Below, one piece after another: positions 8,293-17,626 of a stretch of DNA of 64,000 nucleotides. The position numbers and the translations under genes are program-made. Positions within the stretch are counted from its first letter, which is position 1, and the number at the start of each line of letters is the position of its first letter. The notes under the pieces were generated by a model that saw nothing but the letters and a program-made list of their open reading frames with translations, made no database searches and was not told the origin of the DNA. The DNA is from JBMYRH01 sp049602155 (GTDB lineage: Bacteria; Myxococcota_A; UBA9042; PHBI01; JBMYRH01): positions 124,001 through 188,000 of the forward strand of contig JBMYRH010000005.1 of NCBI GenBank assembly GCA_049602155.1, in the 5' to 3' direction.

Positions 8293-9435
8293 GTGGTTGA
8301 TTTCAACCTCTCGGAAGAGGAGCAGATGCTCCGTGAGATGGTGCGCGACTTTACCCGAGCGGAGATCATGCCGGTCGCCGCGCATCACGATGAGACCGGA
8401 GAGTTTCCCGAGGCCGTGTGCCGCAAGGCGTGGGAGCATGGTCTGATGAACGTGCACATCCCGGAGTCCGAGGGCGGGCTTGGGTTGAGCGCGATGGGCG
8501 GCGTCTTGATCGGTGAGGAGACCGCATATGGCTGCTCCGGTATCGCCACCGCGATGGAGGCCAACAATCTGGCCGAAGCGCCGCTTATCTTAGCGGGGAG
8601 TGACGCCCTCAAGCGCCGCTTCCTCGCCCCCATGAGCGAGCAGTTCATGATGGCGTCCTATGCGGTCACAGAGCCCGGGGCAGGGTCAGACGTCTCGGGC
8701 CTGAAGACCACGGCGGTTAAGCGCGGTGATCATTGGGTGCTCAACGGACAGAAGATGTGGATCACGAACGCCGCCAAGGCCGATTGGTTCATGGTGCTGG
8801 CGTATACCGATGCCACGGCTGGGCATCGCGGGATGACCGCATTCGTCGTCCCTCGTGAGACCGACGGGGTCATCATCGGTAAGAAAGAGCGCAACATGGG
8901 GCAGCGTGCCAGTGACACGCGCGGTATCACCTTTGAGGACGTCGCGATCCCTGATGATAACGTCATTGGGGAGGTCGGTAAGGGCTTTCGTATCGCAATG
9001 GGGGCGTTTGATCACACCCGTCCTGCGGTCGCTTCGATGGCTGTCGGCTTAGCGCGCCGAGCGATGGACGAGGCGATCGCTTACTCCAAGGAGCGGAAGG
9101 CTTTCGGTAAGCCGATTAACTCTTTCCAAGGTGTGTCCTTCATGCTCGCGGACATGGCGAAGTCGATCGCCGCCGCGCGGTGGCTTGTGTGGCATTCCGC
9201 GTGGACGTTCGACCAAGGGCGCCGCAATACGCTGGAGGCGTCGATGGCGAAGTGCTTTGCCTCGGACGAAGCCATGCGGATCGCTGTGGATGCCGTTCAA
9301 GTGTTCGGTGGCTATGGCTTCAACACGGAGTACCCGGTCGAGAAGCTCATGCGTGACGCCAAGGTCATGCAGATCTACGAGGGGACCAGTCAGATCCAGC
9401 GCCTGATCATCGCGAGGCATATCTTGGCGGACTGA
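8293..9435 (+). CDS. Acyl-CoA dehydrogenase
   Basis: FAD enzyme of 380 aa that oxidises acyl-CoA to trans-2-enoyl-CoA and passes electrons to ETF. Visible motifs are the FAD-contact segment YAVTEPGAGSDVSG, then KMWITNA, RKAFGKPI, QVFGGYGFNTEYPVEKLMRD and QIYEGTSQIQ. The Glu of that last motif is the catalytic base of the short/medium-chain class. The frame is open to a TTG at 8233, but the GTG at 8293 follows AGGGGG by 4 bp and gives the usual N-terminus (VDFNLSEEE). No other beta-oxidation gene is adjacent, so chain length or branched-chain specificity is open. The stop lies 8 bp from the convergent AAA/TPR gene. Confidence 0.93.
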   Translation: MVDFNLSEEEQMLREMVRDFTRAEIMPVAAHHDETGEFPEAVCRKAWEHGLMNVHIPESEGGLGLSAMGGVLIGEETAYGCSGIATAMEANNLAEAPLILAGSDALKRRFLAPMSEQFMMASYAVTEPGAGSDVSGLKTTAVKRGDHWVLNGQKMWITNAAKADWFMVLAYTDATAGHRGMTAFVVPRETDGVIIGKKERNMGQRASDTRGITFEDVAIPDDNVIGEVGKGFRIAMGAFDHTRPAVASMAVGLARRAMDEAIAYSKERKAFGKPINSFQGVSFMLADMAKSIAAARWLVWHSAWTFDQGRRNTLEASMAKCFASDEAMRIAVDAVQVFGGYGFNTEYPVEKLMRDAKVMQIYEGTSQIQRLIIARHILAD

Positions 9436-9443
9436 TGGGGGGC

Positions 9444-12182
9444 TTAAGAGCGCTCTCTCGCTCGCTTGAGCGTGTGGGCACGGGCGAGGACAGCCTTCGC
9501 TTCTTTCAGGACGCCTCGGTCGGTGAGGAAGCGCCCGTAGGAGTGCAGTGTTTTCTCCAGCTCAATCTGGTCGCCCATGTCATCGAAGATCTCGAGCGCG
9601 TCTTTGAAGCAGCCTGTCGCTTCATGGGGCTCACGCCCCTTCATGGTGCTGTCGGCATAGAGCTGATGCCCCAGGATTTCTCCGCGGGTTCGGAGCGCTT
9701 GGCCCAACCCTAGACGGCTGCCCATCCGTTGGCAGAGACCGATGGCCTCATCCACGGCCGCCAAGCCACGGTTCCAATCCCCCCGAGCTAGCGCGAGCGC
9801 ACCGAGGTTGCGCAAGACGTCGGCGAGGGTGCGCTGGTCACCAGTCTCGGTGGCGATGGCCCTCGCGTCGGTGAGTGCGGTCTTCGCCAGGGCGTATTCA
9901 CCCAGCTCAAAGTACCCCTCTCCGATGTTGTTGAAGAAGATACCTACGAGCTCTCTGTCTCCGATCTGCTCTGCAATAGACAGGCCCGAGCGCCATGCAT
10001 TGAGCGCCCCTGTGACGTCCCCCTGGGCGTGCCGCACGAGGCCCATATTGCCCAGAGGACCGGCCTGACCTGAGATGTCACCCAGCTGGCGGCGGAGCTC
10101 GAGCGCTTGCTCAAGGCCGCTCTGTGCGTCGGGGAGTCGCCCTTGCTGAAGGTGCGTACTGGCGATGTTCTCTAGGCTCTTGGCCACGGCGCCGACGTCG
10201 CCATCCCGTTGGCGCAACTCTAGGGACTGTTGGAAGAGGTCAAGGGCGATATCGCAGGCCCCATCGGCCCCCTCGAGTCGCAGCAGGATGCCACGCTGCT
10301 CGAGGGCGTTCGCGAGCCCAGCTTCGTCCTTGTCGGTGCGGCACAGTGACTCGGCGTGTTGGAAGCACAGCTGTGCCCGCTTGTAGTCACCCAGGCATCG
10401 ATGAGCGCGCCCTTGCATCAGCCACGCCCGTGCCCCGATTCGGCGGCTTCGGACCAGCAGGCTGGCCTCTCCGAGGGCACGGTAGGCCCGGCGCGCGTCA
10501 TTGAACTCGGCGGCGGTGAAGCAGACCTCTGCGAAGCCCTCAAGGACGGGCAACAAGACGTGGACTTGGTCGAGATCCACGAGGGCCAATGCGCGCTGAT
10601 AGAGCGCTTTGGCGTGGGTCAAATCGTAGACGTCGCGTGCGCCCCGGGCCGCTCTCTCGTACCAGCGCGCAGCCTCGACGGGCTGTTCACCTGTCTCCCA
10701 ATGCTCGGCTACGATGCCGTGCCACGGGATGGGGTGCTCTAGCCCGAGACCAGCGAGCCATTGCCCTGCGAGGCGGTGCTGAGTCGTGCGCTCGTGGGGG
10801 GCGATCGCCTCGTAGAGCATGTCGCGGTCCCGCGGGCCACTGAACGAGTACTCGCGCTCGCCTTGGAGCGACGAGGTGTTATGCAAGCGTACAAAGCCAT
10901 CGGCGATGGCGCCCTGAAGGACCCGCTCAAGCCAGTCGGCGACGGGATCGGTGATCCAGGGGGCGTCTGCCTCGGGGGCGCTCCCTGGATAGGCGCGCAA
11001 GAGGTTGAGCACACCCTCAAACCAGAAAGTGGCCCCGAACACGGTCGCCAACGACAGCACATGCCGCACGTCCGACGCGAGGTACTGGATGCGGGCGGCA
11101 GAGGCCGCTTGATGTGTGTCGGCGAGGTCGAGGGCCTCATCGAGGGCCTCTGAGCACAGGACCCAGCGGTCGTCGTCGACGGTCAGAACGCCCTTCTGAA
11201 CCAAGAGGCGTATGTTGTCTTCGACGAGGCGGGGGTTGCCCGCGGAGCGGTTCACGATGTGGGAGATGAGCGCCTTCGGTGGGGTGCCAAGGCGCTGCAA
11301 GATGGCGCCGACTAGGTGCTCCATTTCTGCTGGTTTGAGGGGGAGGAGCACCAGCTCATCTCGGCTCATGGTGTCTGGGAGTCCACTCAGCTGGATCGAG
11401 CCGTCGGCCAGGAGCAGGATGAGCGTCGGGGTCTCGGCGAGCGCGGTGATGAGCCCCGCCAAAAAGGACCTCCCGCCCTGGGTCAGGAATTGCGCCCGGT
11501 GAAACACGAGGACTTGAGTTGCGCGGCTTGCATGGACGGCGAGGAGGTTCAGGCACGTGGACAGCGCCATGACCTGATAGCGCTCCTGCCCCTCGGGCTT
11601 CGGGACCTCGTTGGCCACATGAGGGACATCAAGCCCCATGAGGTACCCGAGCTGACTGGCGGCCATCTCGACATAGTCGGGTTCGACGAGCGGCTCGATG
11701 GCTGTCCGGACCAGCTGGAGCGCGTCTTCTGTCGAGAGGCGCGGAGCGACCTCGAAGCGTCTACGGAGCAGTTGCCCTACGATTGCGATTCCATCGACCG
11801 CTTCGGACTCAGAGCAGCTGGCCCCGGTGATCTCGACACCACGGCTCACAGCGCTTGTGGTCGCGAAGACCTCGGCGAGGAGCCGCGTCTTTCCACTCCC
11901 TGGGCTGCCTGTGAGCGTCGTGAGGTGCAGTCTACCGCTCTGCTCTACCCTCGAGAGGCTCTCGACCAAGGTGGCATGTGCTTGCTCGCGACCCAGGAAG
12001 GGCGTCGGGACGCCGTACACAAGGTGCGACTCCTGCAACATGCGTTCGAGGCGGAATCGATTGGGGTCGAAGATGATCGAGGGGATGCGGCTGACGCTCG
12101 ATGCCGCCTCGCTCTTCAGGTCCACGAGGGTGTCTAGGCCGCTGAGGGACCGGCTCGGCGTGTCTGGGTCGTTGCCACTCAT
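9444..12182 (-). CDS. AAA_16-type ATPase with TPR array, degenerate Walker B
   Basis: Cytoplasmic protein of 912 aa. An N-terminal linker precedes the GREQ box that opens AAA_16/STAND domains (about 64-67). Walker A is GSPGSGKT at 92-99. Where a Walker B D-D/E pair is expected (about 224-232) the sequence is VLVFHRAQF, with His-Arg in place of acidic residues, so hydrolysis may be impaired. The C-terminal half (about 490-912) is at least eight TPR-like helical pairs with ALDLF/ALELR patterns. In myxobacteria this ATPase-TPR unit is normally fused behind a Ser/Thr kinase or cyclase domain; here no kinase is present. Role inferred: a protein-interaction scaffold or signalling regulator. Confidence 0.8.
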   Translation of the reverse strand: MSGNDPDTPSRSLSGLDTLVDLKSEAASSVSRIPSIIFDPNRFRLERMLQESHLVYGVPTPFLGREQAHATLVESLSRVEQSGRLHLTTLTGSPGSGKTRLLAEVFATTSAVSRGVEITGASCSESEAVDGIAIVGQLLRRRFEVAPRLSTEDALQLVRTAIEPLVEPDYVEMAASQLGYLMGLDVPHVANEVPKPEGQERYQVMALSTCLNLLAVHASRATQVLVFHRAQFLTQGGRSFLAGLITALAETPTLILLLADGSIQLSGLPDTMSRDELVLLPLKPAEMEHLVGAILQRLGTPPKALISHIVNRSAGNPRLVEDNIRLLVQKGVLTVDDDRWVLCSEALDEALDLADTHQAASAARIQYLASDVRHVLSLATVFGATFWFEGVLNLLRAYPGSAPEADAPWITDPVADWLERVLQGAIADGFVRLHNTSSLQGEREYSFSGPRDRDMLYEAIAPHERTTQHRLAGQWLAGLGLEHPIPWHGIVAEHWETGEQPVEAARWYERAARGARDVYDLTHAKALYQRALALVDLDQVHVLLPVLEGFAEVCFTAAEFNDARRAYRALGEASLLVRSRRIGARAWLMQGRAHRCLGDYKRAQLCFQHAESLCRTDKDEAGLANALEQRGILLRLEGADGACDIALDLFQQSLELRQRDGDVGAVAKSLENIASTHLQQGRLPDAQSGLEQALELRRQLGDISGQAGPLGNMGLVRHAQGDVTGALNAWRSGLSIAEQIGDRELVGIFFNNIGEGYFELGEYALAKTALTDARAIATETGDQRTLADVLRNLGALALARGDWNRGLAAVDEAIGLCQRMGSRLGLGQALRTRGEILGHQLYADSTMKGREPHEATGCFKDALEIFDDMGDQIELEKTLHSYGRFLTDRGVLKEAKAVLARAHTLKRARERS

Positions 12183-12210
12183 CCAGGGCTCACTAGCATC
12201 CGCGCGTGAC

Positions 12211-13146
12211 CTAGCGCAAACCCTGTGACCGGTCCCCCAGCAGGACCCCTAAGGGCGTCTTATAGAGGCGATCATGGAGAACCCTGACGAGGCACATCGT
12301 GATGAGGAGCAAGAGCGCGACGACGTAGGTCCAGATGATCAGCGCCATCACTCCCACGAAGGAGCCATAGACGATGTGCATTCGGCTTAATGAGCCGAGG
12401 TAGAGCGAGAACCCGGCGCGGGCGAGCTCAAAGAGCGCGACGTAGAGCAGCGCCCCAGTCCACATGAGCCGCCAGGACACCGCGGCCCGGGCTACGGCGC
12501 TGAGCAGAAAGATAAATGCGAGCGCAAGGATGGTGTCGGCTAACCCATGCAGCCAGAGCGGCTTGATCTCAGGGCCTTGGCCCAGGGCGATGTACGGGGC
12601 GAGCGCGGAGAGCGCTGGGAGCCCCAAGATCACGACGATTGCGAGCGCACAGAGACCAATCGTGAAGAGGACGGTCGTGGTGTAGCGGTCTCGCCCTTTG
12701 ACTCCGAAGATCGAGGTCAACGAGCGACTGACGGCGCCGAAGACGAGGCTCGCCGTCACGAGCAACGCGATGCCACCGAAGAGCCCGAGCGCCTGCTTGC
12801 CACCGAGTAGCCAAGCGAGGGTAGCCTCCAGCTCAGGGATGGCTGTGGGCATGTAGGTCGTGATCACCTCGGCGACCGCTGTATGCAGCTCTTCGGGGGT
12901 CCAGCCTGACTCGAGGAGCTCCGTGGCGGCGAGGCCAAGCCCGGTCAGCAGCAGTGCGCCAAAGGGAATGCTGGAGAGGATCGCCCAATAGGCGATCTCT
13001 GCGGAGCGCGCGGTGCAGCTTTGTTGCTGGAAATGTCGCAGGGTCGCGATGAGCACTCGGATCAGAGTGACCTTTTCGAGCGCCTCCGACAGAGGCTCAA
13101 GGAGACGGAGGACGCGAACATGCATTTCGGTCCCGCGGTCACTCAT
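12211..13146 (-). CDS. YihY/BrkB family inner-membrane protein
   Basis: Integral membrane protein of 311 aa with six predicted hydrophobic segments and the family features: the CTARSAEIAYWAILSSIPF entry helix, the central LLGGKQALGLFGG loop, and the late VYGSFVGVMALIIWTYV segment. It was once called ribonuclease BN, which is wrong for this family; the function is unknown. ATG 13146 is preferred over TTG 13155 because it does not overlap the upstream gene's stop (13152). That leaves a 5-bp gap, so the two genes are likely one operon. It ends 28 bp before the AAA/TPR start. Confidence 0.9.
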   Translation of the reverse strand: MSDRGTEMHVRVLRLLEPLSEALEKVTLIRVLIATLRHFQQQSCTARSAEIAYWAILSSIPFGALLLTGLGLAATELLESGWTPEELHTAVAEVITTYMPTAIPELEATLAWLLGGKQALGLFGGIALLVTASLVFGAVSRSLTSIFGVKGRDRYTTTVLFTIGLCALAIVVILGLPALSALAPYIALGQGPEIKPLWLHGLADTILALAFIFLLSAVARAAVSWRLMWTGALLYVALFELARAGFSLYLGSLSRMHIVYGSFVGVMALIIWTYVVALLLLITMCLVRVLHDRLYKTPLGVLLGDRSQGLR

Positions 13147-13151
13147 CTTAC

Positions 13152-13562
13152 TCAATTCGAACGACGCCTCGTTCGACTCGACTTGATGAGCCCTGCTCCG
13201 CCCCGGCGTGGTGGCTCAGGGTCTGTTTCAGGCACCGGCACGCGGTCGTCGATGGCCTCTTCGATGCACTGCGCCATGAAGGTTCGCGCCGCGTCGAGGT
13301 TCATGCCTCGACTGGCGTGCTCCCCGCACTGAAGCCGCACTGTCCCCTTGTGGTCTCTCCGGAGATCTGGATGTGCCAAAAGCCGATCACGGGCCTTCTT
13401 TGGGAGGGCATCCCACCGTCGAAGGTCGATTCGTAGCTCGACCGTCGAGGGCGTCGTGCGTGCCGCGTCTGGGCTCGAATCGGAGCCAAGATCTCGTGTG
13501 AACGAGACTGAGATTGCGTCGGCGGGGACCTTGCGGCCCCCTCTTAAGATGATGGGCTCCAT
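13152..13562 (-). CDS. RF-1/ArfB-domain-like protein lacking the GGQ motif
   Basis: Small 136-aa protein. The segment ISVSFTRDLG, then TPSTVELRIDLRRWDALP, then ARDRLLAH and QCGEHASRGMNLDAA lines up by eye with the class I release factor/ArfB (YaeJ) domain: ITAxRAxGxGGQHVNK, STAIHLRFDI, RLL, and the QEYRSQxxNRxxA helix. Where GGQ and the following HVNK should be (about residues 26-36) the sequence reads SDSSPDAARTT, so the peptidyl-tRNA hydrolysis motif is gone. The C-terminal tail is basic (RTRRRSN), as in ArfB, which inserts its tail in the mRNA channel. It is probably cotranscribed with the YihY gene 5 bp downstream. A pseudo-enzyme on the ribosome is inferred, not shown. Confidence 0.65.
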   Translation of the reverse strand: MEPIILRGGRKVPADAISVSFTRDLGSDSSPDAARTTPSTVELRIDLRRWDALPKKARDRLLAHPDLRRDHKGTVRLQCGEHASRGMNLDAARTFMAQCIEEAIDDRVPVPETDPEPPRRGGAGLIKSSRTRRRSN

Positions 13563-13616
13563 GGGGCAGGAGTCTACACCAGAACATCTCTGGGCGGGAT
13601 TTTGTCCGCTTTGGCG

Positions 13617-14024
13617 TTACGGAGCCCGGCGCAGCTCGACGCGATGGTAGCCCTCTTCATTGAGAGAGAGAGTCCCCGGCAACGAGACTTTGGCACCCCT
13701 CTTGGCGGTGATCGTCGCGATGACAGTGTACGTGCCACGCGGCAGTCGCATGAAGACAGGTGAGGTGACCGGTCCTTGCAGGCCGTTGTCTAAAGATTGC
13801 TCTGAGCGCGCCACGACCTCCCCAGACTCGTCTCGGACTACGGCATGGACGGCGCGTATCTGGCCCCGCCGTATGGCGCCATCGGAGCTCGGGATACTTG
13901 GGGGCACACGAAAGCTGATCAGCCCATCGACCGGCGCGAGTTCCCCCCAAACGAGCAAGCCTCCAGCGGCAAAAAAGGCCACCAGGGCGAAGCGCAGTGT
14001 CCGGGGTTTGGCTGTCAGTCGCAT
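13617..14024 (-). CDS. Membrane-anchored hypothetical protein
   Basis: Protein of 135 aa with a basic N-terminus followed by one hydrophobic helix (about residues 10-27). The rest is an extracytoplasmic beta-rich domain (VHAVVRDESGEVVARSEQ and PRGTYTVIATI). That pattern resembles transthyretin/carboxypeptidase-regulatory-like folds but is not assigned. The frame is open to 14081. ATG 14024 is chosen because GAGG lies 8 bp upstream and the signal/anchor begins directly after it. It sits alone, 54 bp upstream of the RF-1-like gene on the same strand, and diverges from ddl. No function is proposed. Confidence 0.7.
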   Translation of the reverse strand: MRLTAKPRTLRFALVAFFAAGGLLVWGELAPVDGLISFRVPPSIPSSDGAIRRGQIRAVHAVVRDESGEVVARSEQSLDNGLQGPVTSPVFMRLPRGTYTVIATITAKRGAKVSLPGTLSLNEEGYHRVELRRAP

Positions 14025-14205
14025 GGTCAGTGCCTCGTGATGTCGGGCTGCCATCGTCCAAGCATGATGCCCGCGCGTCAACCGACCTCGATATTTGGCG
14101 GGGTCTCGCGGCTCGTGCTCTGATGTGTGAGTTGACGTCCCGATTGGAGAGGCTCATGCGCGGCGCCCGAACGCACTCCTCAGTAACCGACCCGACGGCT
14201 GCATC

Positions 14206-15183
14206 ATGAAGGTGATGGTCTTGAGGGGCGGCCAAAGTGGCGAGCACGATATCTCGTTGGTGACGGCCCAGGCGGTCATAGAAGCGCTACGCGTGCTCGG
14301 TCACGAGGCTTTCCCCGTGACCCTCGGGCGCAATGGGGGGGCTGATTGGCCGGAGGGCACTGGTCGCGTGACCGAGGCATTAGACGCTGCAATGCTTTGG
14401 GGGACGGACGTCGCCTTCATCGCGATGCACGGCGCGTTCGGCGAAGACGGGCGCATTCAGGGGACGCTGGAGAGCCTGGGGATCCCGTATCAAGGCTCGG
14501 GGGTTGCGGCGTCCGCGGTCGCGATGGACAAAGGGCGGGCCAAGGTCGTGTACCGAGCTGAAGGGTTGCCCGTGGCAGGGGATACCGTGCTACTCCCCCG
14601 CGACCTTGGACGCATTGATTGGCATACCGTGGGGCGGCAGGTCGGGATGCCTTGCGTGCTGAAGACCGCTGAGAGCGGCTCGAGCGTGGGCGTTGAGGTC
14701 GTCGAGAGCCTCGAGGAGCTCGCTCAGCGTGGACCTGCGCTGCTGGCAACGTCGACATCGTTGCTCGTCGAGTCGTGGTTACCGGGGCGCGAGTTTACGG
14801 TCGCTGTGCTGGAAGGCGAGGACGGCGAGCCGCACCCGATGCCTGTCGTCGAGATTGTACCTCATGGTGACCGTTGGTTTGATTACGACACCAAATATGA
14901 TCCGAGCGTCGTGGATGAGCTCTGCCCTGCACCCATTGATGTCCCTTTGACTGAGGCGCTGCAGGCGCTCGGTGTGACCGCACACTTGGCGCTCGGGTGT
15001 CGCGACTACAGCCGCACGGACTTCAAGCTGAACGCAGAGGGGCAGCCGGTGCTCCTAGAGACCAACACCCTGCCGGGCCTGACTCCTGCGAGCCTCATGC
15101 CGAAGGCCGCCGCCGCGTCGGGGCTCGCGTTCGATGCGCTGATTGAGGCCCTGGTCTTGCGAGCTGCTACTCGGCGATGTTGA
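14206..15183 (+). CDS. ddl: D-alanine--D-alanine ligase
   Basis: ATP-grasp enzyme of 325 aa that makes D-Ala-D-Ala for peptidoglycan. Seen are the N-terminal GGQSGEHDISL (substrate-binding Glu and Ser region), HGAFGEDGRIQG, the ATP-contact VLKTAESGSSVGV, SWLPGREFTVAVLE, and the C-terminal metal site DFKLNAEGQPVLLETNTLPGL. Length is normal. ATG 14206 is the only start that gives the family N-terminus; no strong ribosome site precedes it. Its last 17 bp overlap the convergent ClpC-like gene. It is not next to mur genes, so its regulation is independent of the dcw cluster in this stretch. Confidence 0.95.
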   Translation: MKVMVLRGGQSGEHDISLVTAQAVIEALRVLGHEAFPVTLGRNGGADWPEGTGRVTEALDAAMLWGTDVAFIAMHGAFGEDGRIQGTLESLGIPYQGSGVAASAVAMDKGRAKVVYRAEGLPVAGDTVLLPRDLGRIDWHTVGRQVGMPCVLKTAESGSSVGVEVVESLEELAQRGPALLATSTSLLVESWLPGREFTVAVLEGEDGEPHPMPVVEIVPHGDRWFDYDTKYDPSVVDELCPAPIDVPLTEALQALGVTAHLALGCRDYSRTDFKLNAEGQPVLLETNTLPGLTPASLMPKAAAASGLAFDALIEALVLRAATRRC

Positions 15184-17599
15184 CCACGAGCGCGCCGTCC
15201 TCGACCGAGAGGACCAACACGTCACCGGCAGTCGCGTCGCTCCTCAAGATCGCCTGAGCCACGGCTGTCTCACAGATCCGTTGGACTGCGCGGCGCATTG
15301 GTCGCGCACCGTGCGCTGGCTCAAAGCCCCCATTATCGATGAGGTAGTCCAGCACATCGTCATTCACTTCGTAGGTGATTTGACGCTCCGCGGCGAGGCG
15401 TGACGAAGACTCTTGGACGAGCAAGCGAGCGATCTGTGCGATGTCACGGCGTTCCAGTGCTCCGAAGACGCATTTCTCATCGATCCGGCCCCAGAGCTCG
15501 GGGAGCAGCGCTTTTCGCGCCGCCTCAAGGACGCGCGCGTTCTCCGCCTCTACGTCGTGATCGGTGGCGTCTCCAAATCCAATGCGGCGACGTTGTTGTG
15601 CGGAGAGGACCTCGGCGCCAAGGTTGCTGGTCATGACGACCACGGAGTTGGAGAAGCCAAGGGTGGTCCCTTTGGCGTCGGTGATGCGGCCCTCGTCTAG
15701 GATCTGAAGCAGGATGTTGAGGACATCCGGGTGAGCTTTCTCGATCTCGTCGAAGAGGATGATCTGGTAGGGCCTGCGCGTCATCGCCGCGGTGAGCGCG
15801 CCGGCCTCCTCATGCCCGACATAGCCGGGCGCAGCTCCGAGAAGTCGACTCACTGCGTGGCGCTCCATGAACTCACTCATGTCAAAGCGCGTCATGGCCT
15901 CTTTGGAGCAGAACAGGAAATCAGCGAGGACCTTCGCGGTCTCGGTTTTACCCACACCCGTGGGGCCCAGGAACAGGAACGAGCCGATCGGCCGGTTGGA
16001 TGAAAAACCTGCGCCATTGCGTTGGATCAGCTCCGAGATGGTGTCGAGCACCTTGGCGTGGCCGACCACATGCTCACCCAAGTAGTCGCGTATCCCGAGG
16101 ATGCGCTCGGCGTCAGTCATCAAGAGGCGCTCGACAGGGATGTTCGCGACATCGCTGACGACGGCGGCGACATGAGCGGGCTCGACGGCCTCTTGGCCAT
16201 GGCGGACAGCGCGGGCCCCGGCGGTGTCGATGAGGTTGATAGCCTTGTCGGGCAGGCGTCGGTCGACGATGTAGCGGCGGCTCATGCGGACCGCCTCCTG
16301 GATCGTCTCAGGGAGGTAGATCACGCCATGGTGTGCCTCGTAATGAGGCTGAATTCCCTGGAGGATCAGCTGTGCGTCGGGCTCGCTGGGCTCGGGGACC
16401 TCCAAGGGCTGGAAGCGCCGCTCGAGGGCCGGGTCGCGCTCGATGTGTCGGTGGTACTCGTGGGGGGTGGTGGCTCCGATGCACGGGAACTCACCGCGCG
16501 CGAGGGCAGCCTTGAGGTCGTTGGCGGCGTCCAAGGCGCCGTCACCTGCGCCGGCGCCCACCAAGGTGTGAATTTCGTCGATGAAGACGATGACCCGACC
16601 TGAAGCCCGTCTGACCTCTTCCTTTAGTTGAGCCATCCTGCGTGAGAAGGCGCCACGCAGCTCTGTGCCTGCGATCAGCGAGCCGACATCGAGGCTGATG
16701 ATGACCTTGTCATGGAGGCTCGTGACGCGCTCCCCACGCTCGACCATCGCGAGAGCCAAGCCTTCGACAACGGCTGTTTTACCGACCCCGGGTTCGCCGA
16801 CGAGGCAGGGGTTGTTGCTTCGACGCTTGTTCAGCGTGTCGATCATGCTCTCGATAAGCGCCGCGCGCCCGATGACCGGGTCAAGGCGCCCCTCTGCAGC
16901 CATCGCGGAGAGGTTGCTCCCCAGCCCCGTTAAGAGCGGGAACTCCTCGGCGTCGAGCGCGAAGGGGGAGGGCTCACTGTCAGCCACGATCTCGACGACC
17001 GCGGGGGGGCTCCCCTTGGGCTCCTGTTGGGCGGGCTTCGAGGGCTTCTGACGGGCCTCTGCGACCGCGGTCTGCGGGGCAGGGGAGGGGGCTGGGTCCC
17101 TTGCAGGCTCTGCGACAGCGATGGCCCGGTCGGGTTCGTTGCTGAACGTCCGACGTCTATCGACGGCTTGCGCGATGGCGCGCGGAGCTGGTCCTGTGAT
17201 CCGGGAGAGGGCCAGGGTGCGGACTTGCGCTGGTGGGACGCCCATGGCGTTGAACACGCGGTAGGCCACCGAGCGCTTTTCACGGGTCAGCGCGAGCATC
17301 AGGTGCAGGCTAGAGACGAGGGTCGCCCCGGTGTGGCGCGCCGCGTCGTACATACGATCGGCGACGAGTTCGAGCAGGGCCTCTTGCTCATCGAGCTTGC
17401 GGCTCTTGCGCTTGACCTCGGTCAGAGCGTCGAGGATGCGGTCGGCAGAGACGCGTAAATCAGTCAGCAATTTGGCCGACCGATTCGCGTTGGTGAGCAT
17501 GCCGAGTAGGATGTGGCCTGTATGCACCTTTTGAGAGGCTGCATCCGCCATATCACCGGCTTCTTTCAGGATGTGCTCGACCTCAATACTACGCCGCAT
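15167..17599 (-). CDS. ClpC/ClpA-like AAA+ unfoldase
   Basis: Hsp100 ATPase of 810 aa. A Clp N-domain (1 to about 65, the first repeat clearest) is followed by a long Pro/Ala-rich linker (140-215). Two AAA+ rings follow: Walker A1 GEPGVGKT (268-275) with VIVFIDEIH (336-344), and Walker A2 GPTGVGKT (545-552) with IILFDE (613-618). The tripeptide IGF at 673-675 sits where ClpA and ClpC carry their ClpP-docking loop, so it should feed a ClpP protease. No long ClpB-type middle domain is present, which argues against a disaggregase. The frame is open to 17680; ATG 17599 fits the family start (MRRSIEVEHIL). clpP is not in the window. Confidence 0.9.
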   Translation of the reverse strand: MRRSIEVEHILKEAGDMADAASQKVHTGHILLGMLTNANRSAKLLTDLRVSADRILDALTEVKRKSRKLDEQEALLELVADRMYDAARHTGATLVSSLHLMLALTREKRSVAYRVFNAMGVPPAQVRTLALSRITGPAPRAIAQAVDRRRTFSNEPDRAIAVAEPARDPAPSPAPQTAVAEARQKPSKPAQQEPKGSPPAVVEIVADSEPSPFALDAEEFPLLTGLGSNLSAMAAEGRLDPVIGRAALIESMIDTLNKRRSNNPCLVGEPGVGKTAVVEGLALAMVERGERVTSLHDKVIISLDVGSLIAGTELRGAFSRRMAQLKEEVRRASGRVIVFIDEIHTLVGAGAGDGALDAANDLKAALARGEFPCIGATTPHEYHRHIERDPALERRFQPLEVPEPSEPDAQLILQGIQPHYEAHHGVIYLPETIQEAVRMSRRYIVDRRLPDKAINLIDTAGARAVRHGQEAVEPAHVAAVVSDVANIPVERLLMTDAERILGIRDYLGEHVVGHAKVLDTISELIQRNGAGFSSNRPIGSFLFLGPTGVGKTETAKVLADFLFCSKEAMTRFDMSEFMERHAVSRLLGAAPGYVGHEEAGALTAAMTRRPYQIILFDEIEKAHPDVLNILLQILDEGRITDAKGTTLGFSNSVVVMTSNLGAEVLSAQQRRRIGFGDATDHDVEAENARVLEAARKALLPELWGRIDEKCVFGALERRDIAQIARLLVQESSSRLAAERQITYEVNDDVLDYLIDNGGFEPAHGARPMRRAVQRICETAVAQAILRSDATAGDVLVLSVEDGALVVNIAE

Positions 17600-17626
17600 C
17601 CTTACCCCAACCAGGTCCCGTGAATT

